Of a DNA stretch of 64,000 nucleotides, positions 22,010 through 32,383 are shown in pieces. Numbering within the stretch: the first letter of the stretch is position 1; each line of letters begins with the position of its first letter. Origin of the DNA: Hevea brasiliensis (Eukaryota > Streptophyta > Magnoliopsida > Malpighiales > Euphorbiaceae); NCBI RefSeq assembly GCF_030052815.1, contig NC_079496.1, forward strand, positions 43,797,593 through 43,861,592, written 5' to 3'. The position numbers were made by a program, and so were the translations under genes. The notes under the pieces are model-generated. The model was given only the letters and a program-made list of their open reading frames with translations. It was not told where the DNA came from and ran no database searches.

Positions 22010-22017
22010 TATATATA
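22010..22017 (+). promoter_or_regulatory. First TATA-like box in D
   Basis: TATATATA preceded by TAAATGCTCGGAC. The same arrangement recurs at 22937, so this may be a duplicated or second LTR promoter. Confidence 0.45.
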
Positions 22018-22569
22018 CCTTCAATAGGGAAACCTTTTGCATTTGATTTTCTCCCCTTTTCTCCTTATTTTCCTGTTCCAGCTGCTCCGGCAACACTCCC
22101 AGACACGATGACCGCTTTTGATCTTTTTCCAGTTGCCCTCTTTGTTCCTTGCCTGAAAGTTTATGATCCTGGTGATCAAAGAATCATGATGACCCTATCT
22201 GATGACAGTGAGAGAACTGGACAAATTAACCGATCTGGATCGAGGACCTCGATCGTGTCAATCTCGAGTCGTTCGACCGATATAATCGGCGAACCGATTT
22301 TGGGCAAGAAGACTGCTAATATTCCCCTTAACATCGATGGCTGCCCCTTGAAGTTCATTTGGCTCCTCACCACATTGGGCATCCTGGCTACAGCTCGATT
22401 CTGGTCGATGACAGCGGACATGACTCTCTCTATCTTCATGAGAGTCATAGTCACCCCATCTGAGCTGTACATCTGTCGATGGCCGGTCTCCTGATCAAAC
22501 ACATCTTTTGACTCAGCCATGAGACTAGGCTTTGACATAGGCCTTTTAGGTAGGATGTTCCACCGATCT

Positions 22570-22667
22570 CTAAAGATCGCCCTTATGATGTAATCAGACC
22601 TTTAATGTAATCCGATCTCTAGAGATCGCCCACATGATGTAATCAGACCTTTAATGTAATCCGATCT
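22570..22667 (+). repeat. 49-bp tandem duplication
   Basis: Two head-to-tail 49-bp copies (22570-22618 and 22619-22667) that differ at only a few bases; both contain GATGTAATCAGACCTTTAAT. They lie about 270 bp upstream of the second TATA-like box and could be enhancer-type repeats; this is inference. Confidence 0.9.
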
Positions 22668-22936
22668 CCTGGGAATAAAATTTTATTTTGTCAATTATAA
22701 ATTTTATTATTTTTATTGATTATTCTCTGATCTCAGAAGTATTTACCCGATCCGATTCTTAATTTGAATGACCTTATCCGATCCGTAATTCAAAACACCT
22801 TAATCTGCCGCTCTATAGTTAACCGATCTCTTTATGGAATCTCCGGAATGTTCGTGAGACGTGTCAGAAAAGACTGGCGGATCTCGTTAACCGATGCGCT
22901 GCTTGGGACACCGTGAGCATTAAATGCTCAGACGGG

Positions 22937-22944
22937 TATAAATA
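22937..22944 (+). promoter_or_regulatory. Second TATA-like box, upstream of the D coding frame
   Basis: TATAAATA in the context GGGTATAAATAGGGGAGG, preceded by TTAAATGCTCAGAC, 156 bp before the ATG at 23100. Best promoter candidate for the D reading frame. Confidence 0.6.
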
Positions 22945-23099
22945 GGGGAGGGGTTAGCCAGTTGCTCCCTTATGTCATTTTCAATCTCTCGCGAACAACT
23001 TCAAAATTCTCTCATTTTCTCAAGTTCTTCCGACACTGATCAGACTCCGGTAAGGGTTTTGATCTTTCTTTTAGTTTAAATTCCCTATTCCTTTTGAAA

Positions 23100-23714
23100 A
23101 TGTGCGGCACCGAGGGTCAGAGAGCGGCAAGCCCCCCTTCCGTTCAGATCTCGTGGTCATCTAATGAAGTGGAGGTGGTCGGACCAAGCGTGCGACCTAA
23201 ACCTTCTAGGGTTTCTATTCCAGCTCAGGGGCAAGCAGCACCATCAAGGCATGTACCTTCTTCAAGGAGAGAGAATCTTCCCATGGACGAGCTGCCACCA
23301 GTCCTTCAAGAAACCGATCTGCAGTCGTTCAGCCAAGAGTATAACACTCGGCCTGATTCCTATGAGTTGATTAAGTGTCACGGCGACCTTCGTGCCGATC
23401 ACTTCTTCGGGGGGAACGATATGATCATGGTCTACGAAGAACAATTAAAGGCCGGTCTACGGTTCCCTTTAGACGACTTCTTCAAGGAAGTTTTAAAATA
23501 TCACCAAGTGTGCATCGCCCAAGTTCACCCGAACTCGTGGCGGATCTTAGTAGCTTTCCGAGGCCTATGCCGACCTAAGGGGCTCCGTCCTATGGCTAAG
23601 GTGTTCGCTGAACTGCATAGGCTAACTCCTCGAAAGGTCGACGAGTATAGGTTCTTCCAGGCGAAGCCCCATTGTGGGCTCTTTACCGATCTGCCCTCCT
23701 CCCTGAAGAATTAG
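23100..23714 (+). pseudogene. Element D protein, putative gypsy-type transposon domain
   Basis: The ATG at 23100 (MCGTEGQRA) is preferred over the TTG two codons upstream. A low-complexity N-terminus leads to a domain I recognise as the plant 'putative gypsy type transposon' family (Pfam Transposase_28): LRFPLDDFFKEVLKYHQVC, AQVHPNSWRILVAFRGLCR, and a C-terminal PSSLKN that stops at TAG. In this family the next residue is usually tryptophan, so the stop probably arose by TGG to TAG, and the same frame continues with KNRFFILRS. The domain's biochemical role is not known to me; such proteins occur in the gag position of Tat-type elements. Confidence 0.65.
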
Positions 23715-24037
23715 AAGAACCGCTTCTTTATCCTAAGGAGTAAATCCCGAACTGCTTTGAGGGTTTCCTTCGCAACTAGATGCACCAGGGCCCCGTACTT
23801 CCGAAGCGCATCACCTTAAATAGGGAGGAAGGCCTGATGGTGATGGAGCTGAAAGATTAGGAGGGCAGAGAGAAGTTCTCTTATTTGGACGCAGTGACTG
23901 TCGAACTGCATCACTAGACAATGGAATTGATCACTGGCGAAGATCGCGGGCTTCAGCTCTCTGACCTCGGCATCAGTATTTTTCTATATCTCAGATCTTT
24001 GGACCTTAGCGATCTCACTGATCTCTTCTTTGTGCAG
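23715..24037 (+). pseudogene. Decayed exon remainder and intron 3' end of D
   Basis: Continuation of the D frame after the TAG, with several further stops. A pyrimidine-rich tract ending TTCTTTGTGCAG at 24026-24037 is a good plant intron acceptor before GTATGGCAAGC. The matching donor was not found with confidence. Confidence 0.4.
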
Positions 24038-24239
24038 GTATGGCAAGCAGCGAAGCCTCCAAGGAGAGCCAGAAGCGAAAGAGAGAGATCTCCCGGAAGG
24101 TACAGGAAATGAAACGAGCTGAAGCCCTACAGACACCCAGCCATGAGCCCGGGGAAATGCAAGGGGGCCCATCTCAACCTTCGGGGCAGCCGATCCCCGA
24201 GGTAGAAGTGATCCAATCTCCTCCTCGCCAAGAAGAGCC
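24038..24239 (+). pseudogene. Element D second exon, left part
   Basis: An open frame that begins just after the acceptor (MASSEASKESQKRKREI), basic then proline- and glutamate-rich (IPEVEVIQSPPRQEEP). It stays open up to the insertion point of C at 24239. Taking one copy of GAGCC and resuming at 47939 keeps the frame and extends the proline-rich run, which shows that the two segments are one interrupted coding region. Confidence 0.65.
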
Positions 24240-24541
24240 TGTTAGTAGTATGCCCTAGAGCATATCATTCAGTATGTATCTTGTATATACTTTTATTAAT
24301 AAAAGGCATTTCCACTTTTCCGTTTACATAATATATTTATGTGTAATAGAAAAGGTTCATTGATATTTTATTAGAAATATTATTCTTAAGTTGTTAAGAA
24401 TATGAGTGACAATATTTCTAGCACAAAGTATCATAAATAGGTTCACAATCGAGGATACTTCATAATAAGGATATGACTTATCCAGAAAGATTGTATTCAT
24501 GTTTGTTCCCAAGTTATTTATATGAGATATAAATAAGATGG

Positions 24542-27500
24542 TGTAACACCCTCCCGGTAACCACTCCGTACATTCTACTGTTCCGGTGACCGGTGTCGGT
24601 CCGGACAGCTAGAATGTCCGGAAAAATAATTAAACTTAAGTGAGGGACCAAAATTTACTCAAATATTAATAAGAAACACTTAGTAAAAATTTTAGAAATA
24701 AAATACAACCAAGTCAAATGAGCCGGTGCCCTAGCGATGGGTAACCGGAGGGAAGTTGCGGTTCTCGCAATGAAGAGCCCTAGACCCGGGGGAAAAATTA
24801 TAAAATAATTTTTGGGACTCCAGAGAAGGGTAATTGAGGTTCCCATGGCATTAGAATGCCAAGAAAATACCTAGAAAAATTTTTCAATCGGTACAGACAA
24901 TTTTGACCCGTTAAGCCAAACGGAGGGCATTTTGGTCATTTCGCCTTCCGAGGTGATTTTTGGCCGACTTGTCCAGTTGAGTAAATAATTAATATAACAT
25001 AAAATATGAATAAACATTACTAGAAATCAAATTGAAAATGAGTAGTGGAGAAAAGGAAAGAAAATGAGGAAAAAAGCTTAATTATGGCATCATGGTGATG
25101 TCATTAAGGTTATTTGGACCAATCACAATTTAACCACCCTTTGACTAACTAAATAAAAGACTAAATGAATACTAAATTTACCAAAATTTGCAGCAGCCCC
25201 TCTTCATTCCCTACCCAGCCGAAACACACCTAGAAACCTCCATTGAAGTTCAAATAAGCAAGCTCAAATTACTACCTTGTTTCACCCTAAAATCATAACC
25301 TAGCTTTACTAAAGTTTGTTCTAGTACCTTGCATGGTCTCTTGGCAGCCTAGAAGAAGGAAGAAATTGGAGTTTAGGGCTTTGGAAATTCTGCCCAAACA
25401 AGGTTAGTGCATATATGAAGTTTAAAACTCATTAGTTCCATGATCTATGCTTGTAATGAATGAAAAATTGTGAAATAATGAAACAAATCCATGTGTATCT
25501 CTACCAAAGAATTTAGGCAGCCCTATGGGAGATTGAGGTTGATTGTTTGATAAGCTTAGAATGGTTGGAAATCATGGTTAAAGTATTAATATGCATGGAG
25601 ACTTAAGTAAGTATGTTAATCAAAGTGTATGAGTAATGAGTTTGGATATTAGGGTTGTGTAGGTGAAATTGTGACTTAGCTTAGGAAATGGTTAGGGAAC
25701 TTTTTAATGGTCAATTAGTGACCATTTTAGGTAGGTTGACCCTAATTAGAACTGAAAAATGAGATGGTAAAGTGAAAGTATAAACTGCCCTATGGACAGC
25801 AGCATAGGGACTGAAATTTCAATCCCTTTGCACTGCCATAACTTGGGCTGTGCTTGTCCAATTGATGTTTGGCCAATTGGACATGAAACTAGGCTTATAA
25901 TGGCACATTTTTGCTGAAGAAACCATGCCCAAAAGACCAAAGCAAAAGGGTCAAAACTCAGCCACAATCCGGAACCCTGAAACTGCCTCTGCAGAATTTG
26001 ACCAAATGAACAGTAACTGTTCATTTGGCCATAAGTCACTGTAGATTTGGTCAATTGGTCTGAAATTTTTACAGCAACAAGTTAAGATATAGACAAACAA
26101 CTTTCATGAAGGAACCTACCCCATATTATGGCCAAAACCCATTCAACCAAGTGACTCAAGTCACTGTTCATGCACTGTAGATATGGTAAAATTCTGCAGA
26201 CTGCATATCCGGACAGCCTGGGTTTTTGAGCCATATCTGGAGCTACAAAACTCCAAATGGAGTGATTCAAAAAAGGAAATTCAACTAGACAAAATAAGGA
26301 ACAACTTTCATGTTTTACATTTCCTCAAATTCCAAGAGTAACAGTGTCCAATGGAACAGTGAAGTTGACTCACCAAAACTGAAAAATCTGTTTGTGTTGA
26401 GTTACACTTTGGAATGGCAAAAACACTTAATGCCAACAAGTTTTAAACACCAAATGTGGTATGTTGGGAGTGCCAAAGTTGATGTACACATTTTTATTCT
26501 AAAGGTCAACATTTTTGTTGACCAATGATGAATAGTAACACCAAAAAAGTTGAAATTCACAAATTGACGAATTTAAGAGTTTCAAATGCCCTACTATACC
26601 TAACAAGATTGGTTTGGATAGTTTGGCATGCCAATAGGATTCAGTTAGCAGTACTGCACATGGCAAAAATTCCATTCTGTGATTTCATGGCTTTTAGGCA
26701 TTCTGACTTTGCATTGAGACTTGGCCTTGTGCCTGATATTATTCTGACTTGTTAGTCGTTATTACCTGCCGGGAGATGCATATGTGACCGATGGTGTGAC
26801 GGCCGAGGTACTAGGTACCCAGCGCGGTTACCGTTATCGATCGATGCGTCTAGTGTAGGTTACTTGGGGCAACCAAATGAATAAAAGTGAACAAAGTTAA
26901 TGAATTAATGAATATACCAAGATCAAACAAAGAAAGCATACACATTGTATACACATTTATTTTCTTGCTATTTTCTTCTATTATATTATTGCACCACTAA
27001 GCATTATTGCTTAGCGCGTTGCTTTTGCCATGCGTAGGTACTGGAGATTCCGACCGTGAGCCCAGTAGACCAGGTGGGTGAGTCCATCGGCGATTACGCT
27101 CGGTGTCCGTGTCACCTCACTACTGCGATTGCATCGGTAGGGCACTAGGTGTCATTTTGTCATTTTGATATTTTGTAGCAGATTTGTATTTTCTCATATG
27201 TATTTGAACTCATGTAATATATTTTGATGTTTATATAAATAATGAAAGTTATGACTATGAATGCAAGATTTGAGCATGTATTTATTGCTTGTATATGAGA
27301 AATGGATGTTGAGAAATGAAAAGGTTGTTGAAACCTGAAACTGAAAAATTGTTCAAATCTTGATATTGAGTTTTGTGATGATATTGAAGTTGAGAATGAA
27401 TGAATTTGTTTATTGGAAGTGTTTTTAACAGGTTCCGAAGAACGGTTTTCTCCATTTTTAGCCGGTACTCTGCCGGATTTACTTTAAAATTTTCGGAACC

Positions 27501-27660
27501 TTAAATGAATGATACTTTTGATGAATGGTTTAAATAAATTGTATTTCATAAATTATATGCAAAAGCATTGTCTAAATTAATTGAGGAATATTAGAGTGTG
27601 CCGGTACACCAGGTGGCATTACTTACTCGGGTATACTGTACACGGGTAAGGGGTGTCACA
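24542..27660 (+). repeat. Solo LTR S (B/H family) inside the copia LTR
   Basis: A 3,119-bp plus-strand LTR from TGTAACACC to GTGTCACA with no internal region, flanked by perfect GATGG duplications (24537-24541, 27661-27665). The uninterrupted 3' LTR of C at 46127-46131 has a single GATGG, so the empty site is known. A solo LTR forms by recombination between the two LTRs of a full element. Confidence 0.97.
24601..24621 (+). promoter_or_regulatory. Perfect inverted repeat near the LTR start
   Basis: Arms CCGGACA and TGTCCGG around a 7-base spacer, 60 bp into LTR S, just after a second dyad CCGGT-G-ACCGG (24583-24593). Close versions occur at the same place in LTRs of B (about 21412-21432) and H (35432-35452, 43312-43332). 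A binding site or RNA hairpin is possible; neither is shown. Confidence 0.6.
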
Positions 27661-29471
27661 GATGGAATGGTGAGTCTCATGCCATATGACAAACATGATA
27701 GGCACTTATAAATGATAAGTAGGCCGAACCAGTGACACTTATGACAAGCACATGGAGTTTACTCTTGTCAATGTTTTGTCATAAATCATATCAGTGCATA
27801 TAATCTTTAGACCTGAGATAGCACAGTTATCTTGTATATAGGTAGTTTGAGTTTGATACTGCTTTCATACTTGTACTGTGTATGGGTATATGGGCATGTG
27901 TTGGCTCCTACTAGTTATATATGGAGGTAGGTGTTGATCAAGATGGAATCTGTTCCTCTAAGTAAATAGAGATAAAATCCTATGTTCATTTAATTGTTCT
28001 TGATGTTTCAAGTTCCTGGCCAGGACAGATAGATTTATTCAGAAAAGAGTTTCTGATGAGAAAATCTTTTTAATCAAGAACTGGAATTAAAAGAGAACAT
28101 AATTTCATAGCAAATGGAGTTTGACATAAACCATGACTCCAGCTTGAGTTGGGATTTTGTAACAGAGAGATTCTAGTGCATGGTAACATATGATTATAGG
28201 TTCATTTAAGGTAAACCTTATTACTAATTGGGTGGCCATGGCATGCTATGCTAGGTGTTAACCATGGTCTATGAGGTTCATAAAATGATTTAGAGAAATC
28301 ATTTATGGTAAGAAAGAGTTCTGATGATATTAAGAGTTGATATCATGTCTCATTGCCAATTAGTGATGAGCCTAGTAAGTCACACGCATACACAAGTTAT
28401 CACCTAATTAAATATGATTTAATTAATTAATTAAAGAGTTTAATTGATTAATTAAATAGGTTTGGTTTGCAATTAAATTGCAAAGTCCCTAGCATGACTT
28501 GAAACCAAATCTAGATTATTGGATGTGTAGTATAAATTAAATTTATATTTAAAGTGTTTACATATGAATTTAATTAATGAGAAATTAATTAATAGAGATT
28601 AATTAATTAATTCATATTTGATATAAAATAATTAGAAGAAGAAAAATAATTATTTTGGGTTGAGAACTCAAAATTAAGACAAAGGGGCATTTTGGTCATT
28701 TTGCAGTGTGACACGTGGCACCATGAGATGGTGACACAAGGGATTACACATAAGCTTGCCAAATGTTTTTTAATCATGTAAGATGATTAAAATCAAGATT
28801 AAATATAGGTTTGACACTTGGCACAATGTGATTGGGTCACTTAAACCTAGAGTTAATCAAAGGGTGACATGTGGCAAGGGTTTAATGTGTTAACCTAGCT
28901 ATTTAAGTGTTGTTATGAGAAAATAAAACACAACCAGCAGCCATACTCCTTTGTCATGCCACTTTGAGGGTTTTCATCTCTTCTTCTTCATCTCTTATCA
29001 ATTCAAAGAGATTAGCCATCAATCTCTTGAATTAAGAACACTAGAAATTGTTTCTAGTGTCCTGTTTACATCTTTAATCTCTTAAAAGGCAGAACTTGAT
29101 TTTCTAATTAATAGAAAAAGCTTTAGAAGCTCTTCAAGGGCTGCCATAGGTGTTCTTAGTGTGGACAAGCTAGAGGGACAACATATGGTGTCCTGAAGAC
29201 GAATCTCAAAGGCTCAGACACGCTGCAGTGCATCAAGAGGTTAGTGTAATCGTTCTTGATTTAATCTAGGGTTCTAAAATTAATCTGATTAATTTTAAAA
29301 TCTTAAATGGAAAATACAGATCCAAAAACATATTAAAAGAGTTTTAATATGTTGTTTATCATTGAAATCAAATAGATAAAAATAAATCTTGCATGATGCA
29401 TGTGACCCTAGGTGAAAATTTTTGAATTCAATGGTATAAACTTGTGTTTTTCACGCTTCCGTTCCTTCAAT

Positions 29472-29483
29472 TGGTATCAGAGC
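29472..29483 (+). promoter_or_regulatory. Primer-binding site of copia C
   Basis: TGGTATCAGAGC, the initiator-methionine-tRNA-type site, two bases after the LTR end. Confidence 0.9.
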
Positions 29484-31255
29484 CACTATATTTGCCATTT
29501 AGATTGTTGATTATATGATTTAATTGTGTGTTTGATCATGAGATCAAATGTTCATTGCTGGTTGCAAAGCAAGTTGGCGCCATACTTGAAAAAACACCAT
29601 CAATGGTGCGCATGGTTTGGCTTCCATGGGTGGTTTAAGGTTTGGCTTTTAATTCTGCAATTGTTGTATGATCTAAGGCCTATTCTTTGACTAATTAAAG
29701 TGTTTAATTAGTAGTTTTTATCACACAATTAAATTATGATTCAAATCAGAATTTTAAAAATTGTTTGAATGTGATTCAAATCTGAATTTTAAAAGTTGTT
29801 TGAATGTGATTCAAATATGAATTTTTAAAGTTGTTTGAATCATATTTAAATCTGATTTTTTAAAATTGATTGAATAAAATTCAGATCTGATTTTTTAAAA
29901 AATGTTTGAATGTGATTCAAATCTGATTTTTTTAAAAAATGTTTGAATGTGATTCAAATCTGAATTTTTGAAGTTGTTTGAATGTGATTCAAATCTGAAT
30001 TTTTAAATTTGTTTGAATGAGATTCAAATCTGAATTTTTAAATTTATTTGAATCATATTCAAATTTGGATTTTTAAGTTGAATATGAGATATTCAATTTA
30101 ATTTAAGTATGTATGTTTTATTTAATTGTTAAATAGTGATATGCATGATGGATGATCATGGACTATAAAAGACCAATGTGATTGGATTTATTTCTTTTAT
30201 GTTTCTTTGGGATTGTAAATTAATTAATTTATTTTAATTCATTTTGGGCATGTATTATTAAGTTTGTAATAATTTTTGGGTTGTAATTTCATTTATTTAA
30301 GTTCTTGTAAATTCGCCTTGGTATGCCAAGGATTACTATGTAATATTGGATTGCAAGAAGTTCAAGGAGGTCAAGAGCATTGGTGGGACCAGTGGGAGGA
30401 ATTCAAGATCAAGTGTTGATTATTTACTCCTTCAGCAACTATTGTAAAATGAATGAATGAAATGCATCTTGGAATGACATGATTCAATTCTTGGTGGCTC
30501 AGAATTGAATCCCTTAGAAAGTCCATGATCATACCATATTTACTGCTTATCCATGAATGCATGAGATGTATGGGAATGTATGCAATTATATGATATATGC
30601 ATGCTAAATGGATAATGTGCAAAGTGAGACCTTAATAGTAATTAGAATGACCATAAAATCTTCCAAACAAATGATTAAGTTGGAAATGCTATAATTAAAG
30701 TAATTATAACATAGGCCCTCCATTGGGGCAATTATTTTAAGAAATTTTAAATAGTTGCATGAGATGCAATTAATTTAAGAGATTTTCTTAAGAATAATTG
30801 TTAAGCATGAGATGTTGTAAATATGTAATGGTTTAGTGGCCAATATTGGATGTACCTGAGGACATTAAAATTATTTGCATAATTACTGGCTCAATGGGAT
30901 CAACTTAACTAATGTAAGATAAGTCAATACTGGATGTACCTGAGATTTTGAGCATTAGGGGCTAGGTAAAGGATTGAACCTCACATGAGATGTGATGGGC
31001 AAGGAGTTGCTCACTTATAGTTTATTGTAATTCCAATAATGGATGTACCTGAGGATGATCAATAGAATTATAAGAATTCAATCACCCACTAGAAATCCAT
31101 CCAACTAGGATTTCCGTTTTCTACTTTGGAAGTGTAGGATTCGCTAAGTTAGTGGGAGGACCAATTTAATTAAAAGACCATAATCATTTTGGTTAATTAC
31201 ATGATACATTTACTAATTAATCTGGTTATTTTCTGCAGTTAATTTTCTGATAAAA
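29484..31255 (+). other. Long leader of copia C
   Basis: About 1.8 kb of AT-rich leader without a gene. It contains a ~38-bp minisatellite (29730-30085), and the phrase GGATGTACCTGAG three times (about 30848, 30931 and 31041). It may hold packaging signals; nothing further is identifiable. Confidence 0.7.
29730..30085 (+). repeat. ~38-bp minisatellite in the copia leader
   Basis: About nine imperfect head-to-tail copies of GTTTGAATGTGATTCAAATC plus TGAATTTTTAAA and a short variable spacer. Each contains the short dyad TTTGAAT...ATTCAAA, so every unit is self-complementary. Confidence 0.9.
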
Positions 31256-32060
31256 ATGATCACAAAACAACCACCACCATCCAATATCCTTGCAAGCATA
31301 CTTGATTATAATAGGTTGACAAGACCTAATCTGTCTGATTGGCTAAGAAATTTGAAACTTGTCCTGAACCTTGAACATATAGGATATGTTCTAGATTCAA
31401 ATGTTCCTGGTCCCTTACCTCCAGAGGCCACACAAGAGGAACATGAAACTTTGGACAAGTGGAAGGAGCATGATATGAGAGCTAAGTGTTACATGCTTGC
31501 TTCCATGAGTAATGAGTTCTGAAGCAACATGAGAACATGCAGTGCGAGTGAGATCCTCCTTCACCTACAAGAGTTGTATGGTGAGAACAGCGGGAATGCT
31601 AGGTATAAGATATCTAGATAGCTATTAGGTATGAGGATGTCCGAGGGATGAATGTTGGGGATCATGTCCACAAGATGATTGGTGATTGAGCGGTTGGAAC
31701 ATCTTGACTTCAACATGGATTTCCAACTACAGACGGATTTGATCCTTGATCCTTCACGAGTCTTTTGGGAATTTTGTGACAAATTTCCATATGACTAAAC
31801 AGGAATGCACCTTAGCTGGTTTACTCAACATGCTGGTTATTGCCCAAAAGAATATGCTAGGCAATAAAGGAAAAGAGGTAGCTTTGGTTGCATCTTCTTC
31901 TACTGGAAAGTCCAACAAGAAGAAGGGCAATAAGAAAAAGAAACCTCAGATTCCTGGTCCTTCTAAGAAAATAGCTAAACAGAAAAGGAAGACTAAAGCT
32001 GATGAAGGCAAAGGAAAGTGTTTCCACTGCCAACAGGAAAGTGTTTCCATTGCCATTAAG
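31256..32060 (+). pseudogene. Copia C Gag
   Basis: The ATG at 31256 opens a copia Gag N-terminus (LDYNRLTRPNLSDWLRNLKL, LEHIGYVLDSNVPGPLP, MRAKCYMLASMSNEF) that stops at 31520. Related sequence continues with several frame changes (HLQELYGE, later TLAGLLNMLVIAQKNML) into a lysine-rich region (KSNKKKGNKKKKPQIPGPSK) and a cut-off zinc knuckle (KGKCFHCQQ). The family would coat the RNA in cytoplasmic particles. It is broken by stops at about 31520 and 31618 and by frameshifts at about 31620-31750. Confidence 0.75.
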
Positions 32061-32102
32061 AAAGTGTTTCCATTACCAGTAAGAAAGTGTTTCCACTGGC
32101 CA
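32013..32102 (+). repeat. Four tandem 23-bp units at the lost zinc knuckle
   Basis: GTGTTTCC recurs at 32018, 32041, 32064 and 32087, an exact 23-bp period. The units descend from the first zinc-knuckle codons (GKCFHC). Because 23 is not a multiple of three, the same bases are read in different frames (CFHC, VSIA, VFPL, CFHW). The rest of the knuckle and the entire protease are absent after the array. Confidence 0.9.
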
Positions 32103-32383
32103 GAGTATAGCAATCTAAATGAAAGCAATGCTGTGGTGAAAAACAACTCAAGTTCAAAATATATTTGGCACTTAAGGTTATGTCATGTTGCAGAAGATAG
32201 GATTGCAAAACTGGAGAAAATGGGGATTCTATCCTCATTGGGCTCTGAGCCTACTCCAACTTGTGAATCTTGCCTTCAGGGCAAAATGATTAGATCACCC
32301 TTTGTTGGACAGGGGCTAAGAGCTGAAAATATTTTGGAGCTAATACATAGTGATGTATGTGGTCCATTTAAAGAAATGGCTAG
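32103..32383 (+). pseudogene. Copia C GAG-pre-integrase and integrase start
   Basis: Contains the zinc-binding HHCC of copia integrase (WHLRLCHVAEDRIAKLE ... CESCLQGKM) and the first catalytic Asp (LIHSDVCGPFKEMA). It is open in one frame until H inserts at 32384. The right half continues at 43393 in the same frame when one GCTAG is counted once. Confidence 0.85.

Larger units (their letters stand above)
21492..24239 (+). mobile_element. Old Tat/gypsy-type element D, left segment
   Basis: Sequence interrupted at 24239 by copia element C (target duplication GAGCC) and resumed at 47934. It holds two TATA-bearing promoter-like blocks, two short tandem duplications, a coding frame with a 'putative gypsy type transposon' domain (23100-23714) and a second exon. 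The 1.6 kb at 21492-23099 has no clear gene: a pair of overlapping open frames on both strands at 21994-22538 has no family resemblance I recognise. No LTR termini of D could be fixed. Confidence 0.55.
24240..29469 (+). repeat. 5' LTR of copia C (split by solo LTR S)
   Basis: The two parts, 24240-24541 and 27661-29469, together match the 2.1-kb 3' LTR. Ends are TGTTAGTAG and CCTTCA. It contains an AT-rich palindromic stretch (about 28405-28455, TTAATTAA-type), a TATA-like CTATTTAAG at about 28900, and the GGGGCATTTTGGTCATTT motif near 28684. The insertion of S lies 300 bp into the LTR, upstream of the TATA-like box. Confidence 0.95.

Noticed and set aside
21994..22538. Overlapping open frames on both strands (166 and 120 residues) in the D upstream region
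   Set aside because: No recognisable motif, and they lie between two promoter-like blocks; coding not supported.
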